Source of the DNA: Ignavibacteria bacterium
GTDB lineage: Bacteria > Bacteroidota > Ignavibacteria > Kapaibacteriales > Kapaibacteriaceae
Assembly: GCA_947495975.1 (NCBI GenBank)
Contig: CANMBE010000010.1
Coordinates: 1 to 64,000, forward strand
Direction: 5' to 3'
DNA: 64,000 nucleotides
Positions within the stretch are counted from its first letter, which is position 1, and each line of letters opens with the position of its first letter. Below the pieces are notes generated by a model. That model searched no databases and was not told the DNA's origin. It worked only from the letters and a program-made list of their open reading frames with translations. Made by a program: the position numbers and the translations under genes. This document shows positions 9,903-19,239 of the stretch, one piece after another.

Positions 9903-10801
9903 CGCTTGGCGGCGCACTCGCCGTGGGTGTTGGTCTATGGACGTATGTCTCGCTCACGCGGGCGTACGAGGACGATCTTCTTGTGCCGCTCACTGTTGTC
10001 TCTTCGCCAAACCAAGCGCTGCTCTCTACAGTGCCGCTAACACTTACTGTTCGCGTTCGTGCAACGGGGCTCCAACTTTTAAACTTTCGATATTTCTCGC
10101 AGGCCGCTGTATGCACATTAGACCTGCGTAGGCTACGCCCAACTGGACCGTCAACATACACGGCAGAAAGTCCTGATCTTTTAAGAGGAATCGTTTCGGC
10201 TATTCCACTGCGTACATTGTCTGTGATTCCCAAAGAACTTAGGCTTGCTACGGGAGATCTCACAGTGAAGCGTGTTCCACTCCGCGTCCACCACAATATC
10301 ACATGCAGAACAGGATTTGTTCTTGGCTCTCAGCCTCATGCGGATTTGCATGAGGTTGAAGTACGAGGGACCAAGAGCATTGTTGAGCGTGTGCAGGAGT
10401 GGACAACACAACGCTTGTCGCTTGAGGATGTGCATGAATCTGCAAGTATGGACGTTCCCGTGAGCGACTCATTGATGTCGCTCATTAACGTGGTTCCATC
10501 ATCGGTTCGTGTTCATATTAACGTTCAGCAATCCGCAGATCTTTTCGTTATGGACGTACCCGTCATACTTGCTACATCACAAAATTCTGCATCGCTTACT
10601 GTGCACCCGCAGCGCGTGCGTATTCTTGTACGTGGTGGTGTAGATGACGTGTCGGCAATAACTGCACGAGACCTCCATGCAGAGATCACGGAGCGCCCCA
10701 CTACGGGCTACGTGCGCCCGCGTGTCTTAGCCCCTTCATCAGTTCGTGTTATCGCAATTGATCCGCCCTTTGTACGCGTTGTCGCACGCAAAGAGGGCTA
10801 G
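9875..10801 (+). CDS. YbbR-domain protein
   Basis: A 308-residue protein with one N-terminal membrane anchor (about residues 8-28) and an extracytoplasmic part made of repeated small beta domains. The repeats (for example LVPLTVVSSPNQALLSTVP and FVMDVPVILATSQN) fit YbbR-like domains, as in CdaR. In Firmicutes CdaR regulates the diadenylate cyclase CdaA; no cdaA gene is visible here, so that link is not supported. The frame overlaps dnaG by 28 bases and its stop overlaps the queA stop on the other strand by four bases. Confidence 0.65.
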   Translation: MAARRFSFLTLGGALAVGVGLWTYVSLTRAYEDDLLVPLTVVSSPNQALLSTVPLTLTVRVRATGLQLLNFRYFSQAAVCTLDLRRLRPTGPSTYTAESPDLLRGIVSAIPLRTLSVIPKELRLATGDLTVKRVPLRVHHNITCRTGFVLGSQPHADLHEVEVRGTKSIVERVQEWTTQRLSLEDVHESASMDVPVSDSLMSLINVVPSSVRVHINVQQSADLFVMDVPVILATSQNSASLTVHPQRVRILVRGGVDDVSAITARDLHAEITERPTTGYVRPRVLAPSSVRVIAIDPPFVRVVARKEG

Positions 10802-12042
10802 AGAGACGAGCGAATAAGCAGCGACGAATCTCCATAGCTTAGAAACCGATAGTTGTTTTCCAGAGCCGTATTATAAATGGTGCGCCATTCATTCTCACCG
10901 CAAAAGCCTGCAACCAGCAATAAGAGGGTGTTCCCCGGCTGGTGAAAATTGGTAACAAGTGCGTCAACCATTGCAATTGTGCATCCTGGTGCAATCATGA
11001 GTCGAGTGTTTCCCCACATCTCATACGTCCCATGAAAATCCATCCAGGCAAGCACCATAGCAATTGAATCTTCTCGCGTGAATCTGTTCAGCGACACGTC
11101 AAACGCATCCCACTGTTCAACATCAGCCGCTTGATGAGCATCAAAACCGTCTCTGCAAAGTTTTGCGCCATAGATGTAGACAGACTCTAACGTGCGAAGT
11201 GAAGTAGTACCAACAGCGGTTATCCACGGAACGCTACTTCGCAGGTGATGGAGAATTTTCTCAAGTGCTGCGCGCGTCATTCCAAACCGCTCTGCATGCA
11301 TGTGATGATCACGCGCATCAACAGCATCAACAGGACGAAACGTACCGAGTCCTACGTGCAGGGTTACTTCTGTCCGCTCAATCTTTCTCTGTGCAAGTGC
11401 ATCGAATGTTTGCTCTGTAAAGTGCAATCCAGCGGTTGGTGCCGCAACGGAACCTTCGTCTACAGCATACACCGTTTGATAACGCACGCTATCATCTGCA
11501 TCCGCTTCTCTATGGATGTATGGCGGAAGAGGTAGATGTCCTACTTCTGAGAGTACCTGCGATAGTGATACTTTTCTGCCCCACGAGAGCTCCACGTTAG
11601 CCTCAGTGCCCAATCGCTCTGTTACCGTTGCCACAAGATCTGAATGAGGCTCGCGAAGCACCATACCAACAGTCACATTCTTGCCGCCAATAAGGCATCG
11701 CCACACGGATCGTTCCGGTGAGGCAAGCACCACTGCGGGATCTCGTATGGGGCTCATGGGATCCGTGAGCAGCACCTCAACGGCGCCACCCGTGGGCTTC
11801 ATCATGTTTAGACGAGCTGCAATTACACGGGTGCGGTTAACAACAAGTAGCGATCCAACCGGAACAAGCTCTGGCAGGTCCGTGAATTGCTGATGGCTAA
11901 TGGAATTCTCCGGCCGCCTATACACGAGCAGTCGACTCTGATCACGCTCCGGCAGTGGATGCACTGCAATGAAGTGAGCTGGAAGGTCGTATGTGAACTG
12001 GTCCAGACGAAGAGACTGCGGCAAGAGGGGTGTTGATGTCAT
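10798..12042 (-). CDS. queA: S-adenosylmethionine:tRNA ribosyltransferase-isomerase
   Basis: A 414-residue QueA. The family landmarks are all present: the LDQFTYDLPAHFIA start, VVNRTRVIAARL, VAAPTAGLHFTEQTF in the middle, ITAVGTTSLRTLES, and the C-terminal VTNFHQPGNTLLLL. It transfers the ribosyl part of SAM to preQ1 in the tRNA wobble position, making epoxyqueuosine. It is longer than the roughly 350 residues usual in gammaproteobacteria. QueF and QueD lie 2 kb away on the other strand and QueC at 34 kb, so the pathway is dispersed. Confidence 0.94.
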   Translation of the reverse strand: MTSTPLLPQSLRLDQFTYDLPAHFIAVHPLPERDQSRLLVYRRPENSISHQQFTDLPELVPVGSLLVVNRTRVIAARLNMMKPTGGAVEVLLTDPMSPIRDPAVVLASPERSVWRCLIGGKNVTVGMVLREPHSDLVATVTERLGTEANVELSWGRKVSLSQVLSEVGHLPLPPYIHREADADDSVRYQTVYAVDEGSVAAPTAGLHFTEQTFDALAQRKIERTEVTLHVGLGTFRPVDAVDARDHHMHAERFGMTRAALEKILHHLRSSVPWITAVGTTSLRTLESVYIYGAKLCRDGFDAHQAADVEQWDAFDVSLNRFTREDSIAMVLAWMDFHGTYEMWGNTRLMIAPGCTIAMVDALVTNFHQPGNTLLLLVAGFCGENEWRTIYNTALENNYRFLSYGDSSLLIRSSL

Positions 12043-12149
12043 GTCTTCTAGGGCGTATCTTCGCGCTCTGCAAGCTTCAGAGTAAACCTGCGTACACAGG
12101 CCGATCCGTCAATTGAAAACGCGATTTGTCATTAGTAAAAGGCTCATAC

Positions 12150-14078
12150 ATGCAAGATAACCAGACCTCTTCTCCGATTCCACCACCCCCAGGCACAGGC
12201 TACGGACCACGTCGCCGCTCGCGTTGGTGGATACCAGTGGCAGTCATCGCTGGCTTATTGATTATTGTCGTAGTTGTATTTGGTGCGTTCATCAGTATGA
12301 TCGTGTCAGGCATCGATGCTCCGGATGAAGCTGTTGATGTACGCGATAAGACGGTCCTCATTATCGATCTGTCAGGGGGCCTACCAGACTACAAACCACA
12401 GATGGCCTTCAACTTTGGCGGCGACGGACCGTCAGGCCCATCTCTTCTTGAAATGTTAACTGCACTTCGCGATGCAAAGATAGATGACAAAATCAAGGGG
12501 CTCTACTTCCGCGCAGGTGGCGCAGGTCTTGGCATGGCTAAGCTTTCTGAAGTACGCGATGCATTGGTCGATTTCAAAACATCAGGAAAATTTGTCTACG
12601 CATTCATGGACATGGGTTCCAAATCGCACTACTTCCTCGCATCAGTTGCTGATTCCATTTTTATGCCACAAGAAGGCATGATTGAGTTTAATGCATTTGG
12701 TGCATCAGCCCCCTTCATGAAGGGAATGTTTGATAAGATTGGTGTTACGTGGCACGTTGAGCAGTTTGAGGAATACAAGTCCGCAGCCGAATCAATGAGT
12801 CGCGAAAAGTGGTCAGAGCCCGCAAAAGAAGAGATCAGGGCAATTCTCACACAGCGCACCGATATGTTCGTTAAGGCCGTTGCTACAGGGCGCAAGCTTA
12901 GCGAGACACAGGTTCGTGGACTTATGAACGTTGGACAATACGTACCTGACTCACTCCTTGCACATGGTCTCATCGATGGCTTCTCGCGTGAATCAGAATT
13001 GAAAGAGCGAATTCATTTTCGTCTGAATCCAGACGACTCCACAGAACATCCATCACTTCGTACGCTCACTGTTTCGCAGTATCTAAGCTCGAAGTCAGAG
13101 ATAAATGAAGACGTGAGCGATCATGGTATTGCCATTGTCTATGCTTCGGGCGCAATCAGCTCAGGCAAAAACTCAAACGCACTCGATGCTTCTGGCATTT
13201 ACTCCAAGACCCTCATTAAGGATCTGCGCGCAGCTCGTGATGACAATGATGTGGATGCGATCATTCTTCGGATCGACAGTCCAGGCGGTTCTGCATACGG
13301 CTCCGACGAGATTTGGGCTGAGATCCGCGAGATACGCAAAAAGAAACCTGTCTATGCTTCTATGAGCGATGTAGCGGCTTCTGGTGGTTATTATATTGCC
13401 ATGGCCTGCGATACAATCATTGCACACCCAGCCACAATCACTGGTTCAATTGGCGTGATCATGGCGATTCCAAACTTTGCCGGAACAATGGGCAAGATTG
13501 GCGTTACAGTGGACACTGTGTCCTCTGGCGCCTCGTCCAACTTCCTCAACCCACTCATGCCAAGTACAGATCTTGATAAGAAGCAACTTCATGCTTTTGG
13601 TGAAGGTATCTATCGCAGATTCGTTCAAAAAGTAGCAGACTCGCGGAAGAAAGACTTTGAAGCCACGCGCCTTCTCGCTCGAGGTCGCGTTTGGACCGGC
13701 GAGGCAGCTCAATCGGTTGGCCTCATTGATGTTTCAGGGGGCTTACAAGACGCCATAGCGCTTGTGAAGAAGCGTATTGGTGTTTCTGCAGACACAAAGG
13801 TGCACCTATCGATTTATCCTGAGAAGATTGACAACATTTCTGCGATCCTCAGGCTGTTTGGCATCGGTGAAGAAGACGATGATAACGCAGAGGCGCGTGC
13901 TGCGCTATCGAAGCACGTTCTTCATTCCATCACAGGGTCTGAGTCAGCAAACGTTCAATTGATGCGCTCCCTACCCGTAGGAATGCGCCAACAGGTGAAG
14001 CACGCTGCTCAGCTTGCTGAGATTGGACTTACTGAGCGCTCAATGGTGATGATGCCAATGATCATACCGGTAGAATAG
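12150..14078 (+). CDS. sppA: Signal peptide peptidase SppA, 67K type
   Basis: A 642-residue membrane-anchored serine protease with two tandem ClpP-like domains. A proline-rich start is followed by one membrane segment (about residues 25-50). The Ser/Lys dyad of E. coli SppA is conserved: the general-base lysine at about 210 (EEYKSAAES) and the nucleophile at about 411 (DVAASGGYYIAMA). It degrades cleaved signal peptides at the membrane. The ATG at 12150 has AAAGG upstream and is preferred to 12126. A strong hairpin follows the stop at 14103-14141. Confidence 0.93.
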   Translation: MQDNQTSSPIPPPPGTGYGPRRRSRWWIPVAVIAGLLIIVVVVFGAFISMIVSGIDAPDEAVDVRDKTVLIIDLSGGLPDYKPQMAFNFGGDGPSGPSLLEMLTALRDAKIDDKIKGLYFRAGGAGLGMAKLSEVRDALVDFKTSGKFVYAFMDMGSKSHYFLASVADSIFMPQEGMIEFNAFGASAPFMKGMFDKIGVTWHVEQFEEYKSAAESMSREKWSEPAKEEIRAILTQRTDMFVKAVATGRKLSETQVRGLMNVGQYVPDSLLAHGLIDGFSRESELKERIHFRLNPDDSTEHPSLRTLTVSQYLSSKSEINEDVSDHGIAIVYASGAISSGKNSNALDASGIYSKTLIKDLRAARDDNDVDAIILRIDSPGGSAYGSDEIWAEIREIRKKKPVYASMSDVAASGGYYIAMACDTIIAHPATITGSIGVIMAIPNFAGTMGKIGVTVDTVSSGASSNFLNPLMPSTDLDKKQLHAFGEGIYRRFVQKVADSRKKDFEATRLLARGRVWTGEAAQSVGLIDVSGGLQDAIALVKKRIGVSADTKVHLSIYPEKIDNISAILRLFGIGEEDDDNAEARAALSKHVLHSITGSESANVQLMRSLPVGMRQQVKHAAQLAEIGLTERSMVMMPMIIPVE

Positions 14079-14102
14079 CCCACACGATCGTAAAGACATA
14101 AC

Positions 14103-14146
14103 ACAGCGGATAGTGAGTAAATTTTATTCGCTATCCGCTGTTCTTT
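14103..14146 (+). terminator. Hairpin terminator after sppA
   Basis: Perfect 11-base inverted repeat ACAGCGGATAG (14103-14113) and CTATCCGCTGT (14131-14141), separated by 17 bases and followed by a T-rich run. It lies between the sppA stop and the queF start, so it probably ends the sppA transcript. Confidence 0.6.
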
Positions 14147-14168
14147 ATTCGCTCCGTATTTTGCCAGT

Positions 14169-14507
14169 ATGGAACTAGAAACTTTTCCGAATCCGCGGCT
14201 GGGACGTCGGTTTACCATTACACATGTTAACCCGGAATTCACCTCTGTCTGCCCTATGACGGGGCTACCAGACTTTGGCACCATCACGGTTCAATACGTA
14301 CCTCACGAGGTCTGTGTTGAACTCAAGGCGCTCAAATATTATTACCTCGACTTTCGAAATCGGGGCATCTTTTACGAAGCCGTTACCAATCAGATTCTCG
14401 ATGATCTTGTGAGCGTCTGCGATCCAATGTGGATGAAGGTTACTGCAGAATGGAAAACACGCGGTGGCATTCACAGTGTGATCGAGGTAGAGCACACCAA
14501 GGCGTAG
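14169..14507 (+). CDS. queF: preQ0 reductase, unimodular type
   Basis: A 112-residue QueF that reduces 7-cyano-7-deazaguanine to preQ1 with NADPH. The active-site cysteine is C28 and the conserved aspartate D35 in FTSVCPMTGLPDFGTI; the substrate-binding glutamate and the FRNRGIFYEA segment follow. The length is that of the single-domain (YkvM-like) type. It is directly followed by queD (gap of five bases) and then gltX, so preQ1 genes and the glutamyl-tRNA synthetase are one transcription unit. Confidence 0.95.
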   Translation: MELETFPNPRLGRRFTITHVNPEFTSVCPMTGLPDFGTITVQYVPHEVCVELKALKYYYLDFRNRGIFYEAVTNQILDDLVSVCDPMWMKVTAEWKTRGGIHSVIEVEHTKA

Positions 14508-14512
14508 GAACA

Positions 14513-14935
14513 ATGCAAACAACCATCTCAAAGCAGTTCCGTTGGGAAATGGGACATCGTCTCCCTTTTCACACTGGACTGTGTAAGAACCTTCATGGCC
14601 ATTCGTATGAAGCACACGTGATCCTCACAGGTGAACCGGATGATCACGGAATGGTGATGGATTATTTCGACATGAAGCTACTCATTCAGAATAAAATCGA
14701 TGAGTTAGATCATTGTTTTCTTTGCGATACCTCGGACACAATAGTGCGCGCCTTTCTTGAAACACATTCCATGAAGACTGTTATCGTAGACTTCCCTACG
14801 ACTGCTGAAAACATTGCAAGAATGTTATTAGAGCACGTAGTGTCTCAGCTACCAGTGGCACATCGTGTAAGCGATGTGCGTGTGCGTGTGTATGAAACCG
14901 AAAAAACGTACGCCGAAGTGGGGCGGACACTATGA
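14513..14935 (+). CDS. queD: 6-carboxy-tetrahydropterin synthase
   Basis: A 140-residue member of the 6-pyruvoyl-tetrahydropterin synthase family. The zinc histidines are H15, H28 and H30 (MGHRLPFH, LHGHSY) and the catalytic cysteine is C24. It converts dihydroneopterin triphosphate to 6-carboxytetrahydropterin, the first committed queuosine step. The ATG at 14513 is preceded by AGGAA and gives the standard length; the frame opens earlier inside queF. It overlaps gltX by ATGA. Confidence 0.94.
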   Translation: MQTTISKQFRWEMGHRLPFHTGLCKNLHGHSYEAHVILTGEPDDHGMVMDYFDMKLLIQNKIDELDHCFLCDTSDTIVRAFLETHSMKTVIVDFPTTAENIARMLLEHVVSQLPVAHRVSDVRVRVYETEKTYAEVGRTL

Positions 14936-16383
14936 GCGTGAGAGTCCGATTTGCCCCTTCCCCTACTGGATTTCTTCACATTGGAAGTCTGCGCACAGCG
15001 CTTTACAACTACCTCTTTGCAAAACATCATGGCGGTACCTGCATTCTTCGGATTGAAGACACAGATCGTACCCGACTTGTTGAAGGGGCTATGGAGGAGC
15101 AGATCAAATCACTAGAATGGGCAGGTGTTGTCTTTGATGAAGGCCCGCACGTTGGCGGAAGTCACGGTCCATACACACAGAGTGAGCGATTTGATCTCTA
15201 TAGGCAATACGGCATGCAGTTGGTTAAAAGTGATGCCGCGTATTATGCCTTTGATACTTCAGAGGAGCTTGACGCAATGCGTCAGCGTCAGCAAGCTGCT
15301 GGTATTGCGCCTAAGTATGACCGTTCAGCGATGCGTAATCAATTCACAATCGGTGAGCACGAAGCACAACGTTTACTTGATGAGAACGCACAGCATGTTA
15401 TCCGACTCAAGGTGCCCATCCATAGCGATGTCCGCTTTCATGATGCGGTACGGGGCGATGTAGTTTTCAGTGGACGTGAAATTGACGATCAGATATTGTT
15501 GAAGAGTGATGGATTTCCAACCTATCACCTTGCGAATGTCGTGGATGATCATTTGATGGAAATCACGCACGTGATTCGCGCCGAAGAATGGCTTCCATCA
15601 ACACCAAAACATGTTTTGTTGTATGAAGCATTTGGATGGACACCGCCAACATTTGCACACGTGCCGCTGTTGCTCAATCCGGATCGTTCAAAGATGAGCA
15701 AGCGTCACGGCGACGTGATGGTACAAGACTTTGCAAAGAAGGGATTCTTTCCAGAAGCACTTGCAAACTTTGTTGCCCTCTGCGGTTGGAATCCGGGTAC
15801 TGACACAGAATTCTTCTCAATGACCGAGCTCATCGAAGCGTTTTCGTTAGAGCGCGTGAACAAGGCCGGTGCTGTGTTCGACTACCAGAAGCTGCACTGG
15901 ATGAATGGCGAGTACCTCAAGACGCGTGCACCAGAAGTCTTGGCAGAAGAGTTATTGCCAACGCTCGTAACGCGTGGATTTGAATATGTGCAGCCTGCAT
16001 TTGTGGCATCAGTTATTGCACTCGTGAGAGAGCGCGTCCATTTCTTGCAAGACGTTACGGACTTTGCCGACTACCTCTTTGGTGACGTGCTTAGCCCCCT
16101 TTCAGAAGAAGCTGCCGCAACGATAACAGGGAATGAGGCACTCATCACGGCAGTACAAACGTTTCGCAGCGGACTCAATGATGAGACCATAGAAAATCTT
16201 GATGCATTTAAAGAGCTTTCAAAAAACTCTGCTGAATCTGCTGGTATGAAGGTGGGGGCGTTCATGAAGCCCCTTCGCCTGGTTCTTACGCATAGAGAAG
16301 TTGGGGCTGACCTTTTTGGTACGATCAAATTGCTTGGGGTACAACGATGCGGTTTTCGTCTCGATGCTTTTTTCTCTTCGTGA
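14932..16383 (+). CDS. gltX: Glutamyl-tRNA synthetase
   Basis: A 483-residue class I aminoacyl-tRNA synthetase. HIGS is at residues 16-19 (SPTGFLHIGSLRTALYN) and the KMSKR motif near 253 (SKMSKRHGDV). It charges tRNA-Glu; in an organism using transamidation it may also charge tRNA-Gln, which cannot be judged here. The C-terminus ends in an unusual tail (RLDAFFSS) and overlaps the next gene by 37 bases. It is coupled to queD by ATGA overlap. Glutamate synthetase paralogues can modify queuosine, but this is the full-length tRNA-binding enzyme. Confidence 0.95.
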   Translation: MSVRVRFAPSPTGFLHIGSLRTALYNYLFAKHHGGTCILRIEDTDRTRLVEGAMEEQIKSLEWAGVVFDEGPHVGGSHGPYTQSERFDLYRQYGMQLVKSDAAYYAFDTSEELDAMRQRQQAAGIAPKYDRSAMRNQFTIGEHEAQRLLDENAQHVIRLKVPIHSDVRFHDAVRGDVVFSGREIDDQILLKSDGFPTYHLANVVDDHLMEITHVIRAEEWLPSTPKHVLLYEAFGWTPPTFAHVPLLLNPDRSKMSKRHGDVMVQDFAKKGFFPEALANFVALCGWNPGTDTEFFSMTELIEAFSLERVNKAGAVFDYQKLHWMNGEYLKTRAPEVLAEELLPTLVTRGFEYVQPAFVASVIALVRERVHFLQDVTDFADYLFGDVLSPLSEEAAATITGNEALITAVQTFRSGLNDETIENLDAFKELSKNSAESAGMKVGAFMKPLRLVLTHREVGADLFGTIKLLGVQRCGFRLDAFFSS

Positions 16384-16823
16384 TCATTGCGGCATTCGTT
16401 GTAACTTCTTGTAGCACCCCTCGCCCAGACAACGCAGCTCCATGTGTGCCCGCCGGACAGACACAACTTGTCATTCGGTGGGGTACGGAACATGATTCCC
16501 TAGGAACCGTCGAACAGTATACGATGAACACCAAGGGAGAAATATTCTCATTCTCGGGAAAGATCGCGAATCGTGAGGACAGTGTGTACAGCCTTGCTAT
16601 TGACCAATCCACGTATTGTGGGCTTGCCAAAGACGCCGCGGACTGCTTCCTTAGAACACAAGCTCTGAACGCGAGAGGTAAAAGTGCTAGATTCATCGAA
16701 TACCGCAATGTTCAGTCCGACGTATATTTACGGGCAGTGTGGAATCCTGATCTGATGACATTTCAGAGCAGGGACATGCGAGAGCTCTATGACCAGCTTA
16801 TGAAGCTGATACCCCTCGATTGA
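16347..16823 (+). CDS. Small lipoprotein of unknown function
   Basis: A 158-residue predicted lipoprotein with signal sequence and lipobox VTSC, lipid cysteine at about residue 22. The body contains four further cysteines spaced in pairs (PCVPAG, TYCGLAKDAADCF), which suggests disulfides in the periplasm. I do not recognise the family. It starts inside the end of gltX and its stop overlaps the response-regulator start region, so it is probably translated from the same message. Confidence 0.6.
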   Translation: MRFSSRCFFLFVIIAAFVVTSCSTPRPDNAAPCVPAGQTQLVIRWGTEHDSLGTVEQYTMNTKGEIFSFSGKIANREDSVYSLAIDQSTYCGLAKDAADCFLRTQALNARGKSARFIEYRNVQSDVYLRAVWNPDLMTFQSRDMRELYDQLMKLIPLD

Positions 16824-16828
16824 ACCCT

Positions 16829-18325
16829 ATGAAGATCCTCATCGTTGACGACAATCATGACTTTTGCGCAACCCTTGCCGACATCGTTCGGGGCCAAGGG
16901 TGGACGGCCGAAGTTCGTAACAGTCCAGAGCAGGCGTTAAGCTTTCTTGAAGCACACAACCGCGAAATTGGATTGATGCTTCTCGATATTGAGTTTGGCA
17001 GCGAATCTTCAATGACTGGTATTGATGTACTCAGCAGATCTATCCGCGAGTTTCCATCAATTCCAGTGATCATGATCTCTGGCAAAGGGACTATCGATAT
17101 GGCCGTTAAGGCCACAAAGTTGGGCGCTCTCAACTTCATAGATAAGTCATCTCTGTCGAATGAAAAACTCATTGCAGTTCTTACGAGCGCAATGGACAGA
17201 GTGAAGAACGACTCGTCAAACGAAGAGCTACGCCGGGTTGTAGAAAGTCAGGGTATCATTGGACGTAGTAGTGTAATGATGGAAGTTGCTGACAAGGCAC
17301 TACGTTATGGTCGCACAGATCTTAATGTGCTCATCACTGGCGAAACAGGCACAGGTAAAAAACTTGTTGCTCACGCACTGCACGCAGTAAGCCGCAGATC
17401 AAAACATCCGTTTATTACCGTTGACATTCCGAATATTCCTCGTGAATTGTTTCAAAGCGAACTTTTCGGCCATATGAAGGGGGCTTTCTCTGGCGCAATG
17501 GATACCAAGCGTGGCTTGTTCCACCAGGCGCATAAAGGCACACTCTTCATGGATGAAATCGGTGATATGCCCCTTGAACTACAGGCGAATCTTCTATTGC
17601 CGATGGAACAGAAAGCCGTGCGTCGTGTTGGATCTGTTGAGACTGAAGAAGTTGACATACGCTTTGTGAGTGCAACGGACCGCGACCTTATTGCCTCGAT
17701 GAGCGATGGGCGTTTTCGCGAACAACTCTACCATCGTTTGCGCGAATGTGAAATCTACATCCCATCGCTACGCGAACGCATCGAAGACATCCCTGCCATT
17801 GTTGAGCACTACGTTGCGAAGCACAATAAAGAAATGGCTGACGAAAAAACAGTATCGTCACCCGCTGTTGAGTATTTGCAGCAATACCAATGGCCTGGTA
17901 ATGTGCGCGAGCTTGCCAGCGTCCTAAGAGTTGCGCTACAAACAATGTCAAATGACCAGCTCGAAATCACAGACCTGCATCGAATTCTCAAGCGATCAGC
18001 GTCTCAGCCAGTCCACTATGTTTCGACTCCTGTACCCATTGCAGCAGCCGTGCAGCAGCAGCCAGTGGTTGTGGCAGCAGGGACTGCGCCACAAGCCTCA
18101 GTCCCTGCTGCAGAATACTCCACTGGTGGATCTCAGATTGATCTTGGTGAAGACAGTTCGCTAAAGGATGATCTTGCAATGGTTGACCGAATGAAGATCG
18201 AAAAGACACTCGAGCGCACGAATGGCAACGTGAGTAAGGCCGCTGCAATCCTCGCCGTCAGCCGAGAGACCCTGCACAATAAGATCCGTAAGTATGGGAT
18301 TGATGTGCAGAGGTACAGGGCGTAG
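16829..18325 (+). CDS. Sigma-54-dependent response regulator (NtrC family)
   Basis: A 498-residue three-domain activator. The receiver has acidic pair D7-D8 and phospho-acceptor D53 (LMLLDIEFG). The AAA+ domain has Walker A GETGTGKK at 171-178, the sigma-54 contact loop GAFSGA at 218-223 (usual GAFTGA), Walker B TLFMDEIGD and the arginine-finger region. The C-terminus has a glutamine/alanine-rich linker and a Fis-type HTH (NVSKAAAILAVSRETLHNKI). It would activate RpoN promoters upon phosphorylation. No histidine kinase is adjacent. ATG 16829 is preferred; a TTG at 16820 is possible. Confidence 0.93.
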   Translation: MKILIVDDNHDFCATLADIVRGQGWTAEVRNSPEQALSFLEAHNREIGLMLLDIEFGSESSMTGIDVLSRSIREFPSIPVIMISGKGTIDMAVKATKLGALNFIDKSSLSNEKLIAVLTSAMDRVKNDSSNEELRRVVESQGIIGRSSVMMEVADKALRYGRTDLNVLITGETGTGKKLVAHALHAVSRRSKHPFITVDIPNIPRELFQSELFGHMKGAFSGAMDTKRGLFHQAHKGTLFMDEIGDMPLELQANLLLPMEQKAVRRVGSVETEEVDIRFVSATDRDLIASMSDGRFREQLYHRLRECEIYIPSLRERIEDIPAIVEHYVAKHNKEMADEKTVSSPAVEYLQQYQWPGNVRELASVLRVALQTMSNDQLEITDLHRILKRSASQPVHYVSTPVPIAAAVQQQPVVVAAGTAPQASVPAAEYSTGGSQIDLGEDSSLKDDLAMVDRMKIEKTLERTNGNVSKAAAILAVSRETLHNKIRKYGIDVQRYRA

Positions 18326-18395
18326 CTCATTCATTCATCGATTCGTTCGTGTATGAAGTACAATCAGACAATGATTCGTGCCTAGGGGTTACGAG

Positions 18396-18407
18396 AGAGC
18401 ATGCTCT
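18396..18407. repeat. Short intergenic palindrome (AGAGC-AT-GCTCT)
   Basis: Perfect 12-base palindrome in the gap between the convergent sigma-54 activator and folP genes. It shares the layout GC-AT-GC with the longer intergenic palindromes at 33231, 52085 and 60642, but is the weakest member. Confidence 0.3.
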
Positions 18408-18426
18408 AGCGCTGCGGCAAGGTATG

Positions 18427-19230
18427 CTAGTGGTTTGATTGGAGGAGGCTGTTTCCCAACATTCGCAGCTGTGCATGCAGCTGCACGTCATGCACCCTGA
18501 TCATAAGCACAGGTGCATTCCATAACAGCGCGTGCAGAAGGGCTGTTGCTCGATCGCGTTTTGTAGGGTTGTCCTCACCGATCAATGAACCGAGGAAGCG
18601 TTTGCGCGAGATTCCTAAAACGATGCCGTCTGCGAGGTCTGCAAAGGTGTTGAGGTTTCGCAAGAGTTCTAGGTTGTGCTCAACGGTTTTACCAAATCCG
18701 ATTCCTGGGTCCACGTAAACGGTGCCGATGCCAGCAGAGCGCGCTGACTGCACGCGCTCCTGCAGATGATCATGCACGTGCTGCACGATATTGTCATAAG
18801 CAGGAGCATCCTGCATAGTGGCAGGATCGCCGTTCATGTGCATCAATATCATAGGCACATTGAGCTCTGCGGCTACGTCAAACATCGCTGGATCGTGTTT
18901 GCCTGCCGTAACGTCATTGATCATGCGTGCGCCAAGATGAATTGCCTGGCGTGCAACGATTGACTTTGATGTATCTATTGAAATGTGAATAGACGGGTCG
19001 GCAGCAACAATCTCTCGGATCACAGGTATCACGCGAGCGAGTTCTTGGTCTGCAGGCACGCACGTAGCGCCCGGCCGTGTGCTCTCGCCACCTACATCAA
19101 TCCAGTCAGCCCCTTGCCCACACATTTCTATGGCACGATCTCGTGCAACGATTGGGCTATTGAACAATCCGCCGTCAGAAAATGAATCTGGCGTGATATT
19201 GACGATGCCCATGATGAGCGGCAAGGGCAT
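18427..19230 (-). CDS. folP: Dihydropteroate synthase
   Basis: A 267-residue TIM-barrel enzyme. It has the pterin-binding signatures MGIVNITPDSFSDGG near the N-terminus and DWIDVGGESTRPGA, and the ILMHMNGDPATMQ segment. It joins p-aminobenzoate to the FolK product; it is the sulfonamide target. It lies ten bases downstream of dapA at the end of a minus-strand run that starts with the NarL-type regulator. Confidence 0.94.
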   Translation of the reverse strand: MPLPLIMGIVNITPDSFSDGGLFNSPIVARDRAIEMCGQGADWIDVGGESTRPGATCVPADQELARVIPVIREIVAADPSIHISIDTSKSIVARQAIHLGARMINDVTAGKHDPAMFDVAAELNVPMILMHMNGDPATMQDAPAYDNIVQHVHDHLQERVQSARSAGIGTVYVDPGIGFGKTVEHNLELLRNLNTFADLADGIVLGISRKRFLGSLIGEDNPTKRDRATALLHALLWNAPVLMIRVHDVQLHAQLRMLGNSLLQSNH

Positions 19231-19239
19231 ACTTTTTTC

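Noticed and set aside
9875-10801. Diadenylate cyclase regulator CdaR
   Set aside because: The YbbR-type domain is plausible, but without a cdaA gene next to it the specific c-di-AMP role is not supported.
14932-16383. Frameshift near the end of gltX, because of the odd C-terminus
   Set aside because: The enzyme is full length with all domains, and the next gene begins normally within the overlap. A different tail is acceptable.
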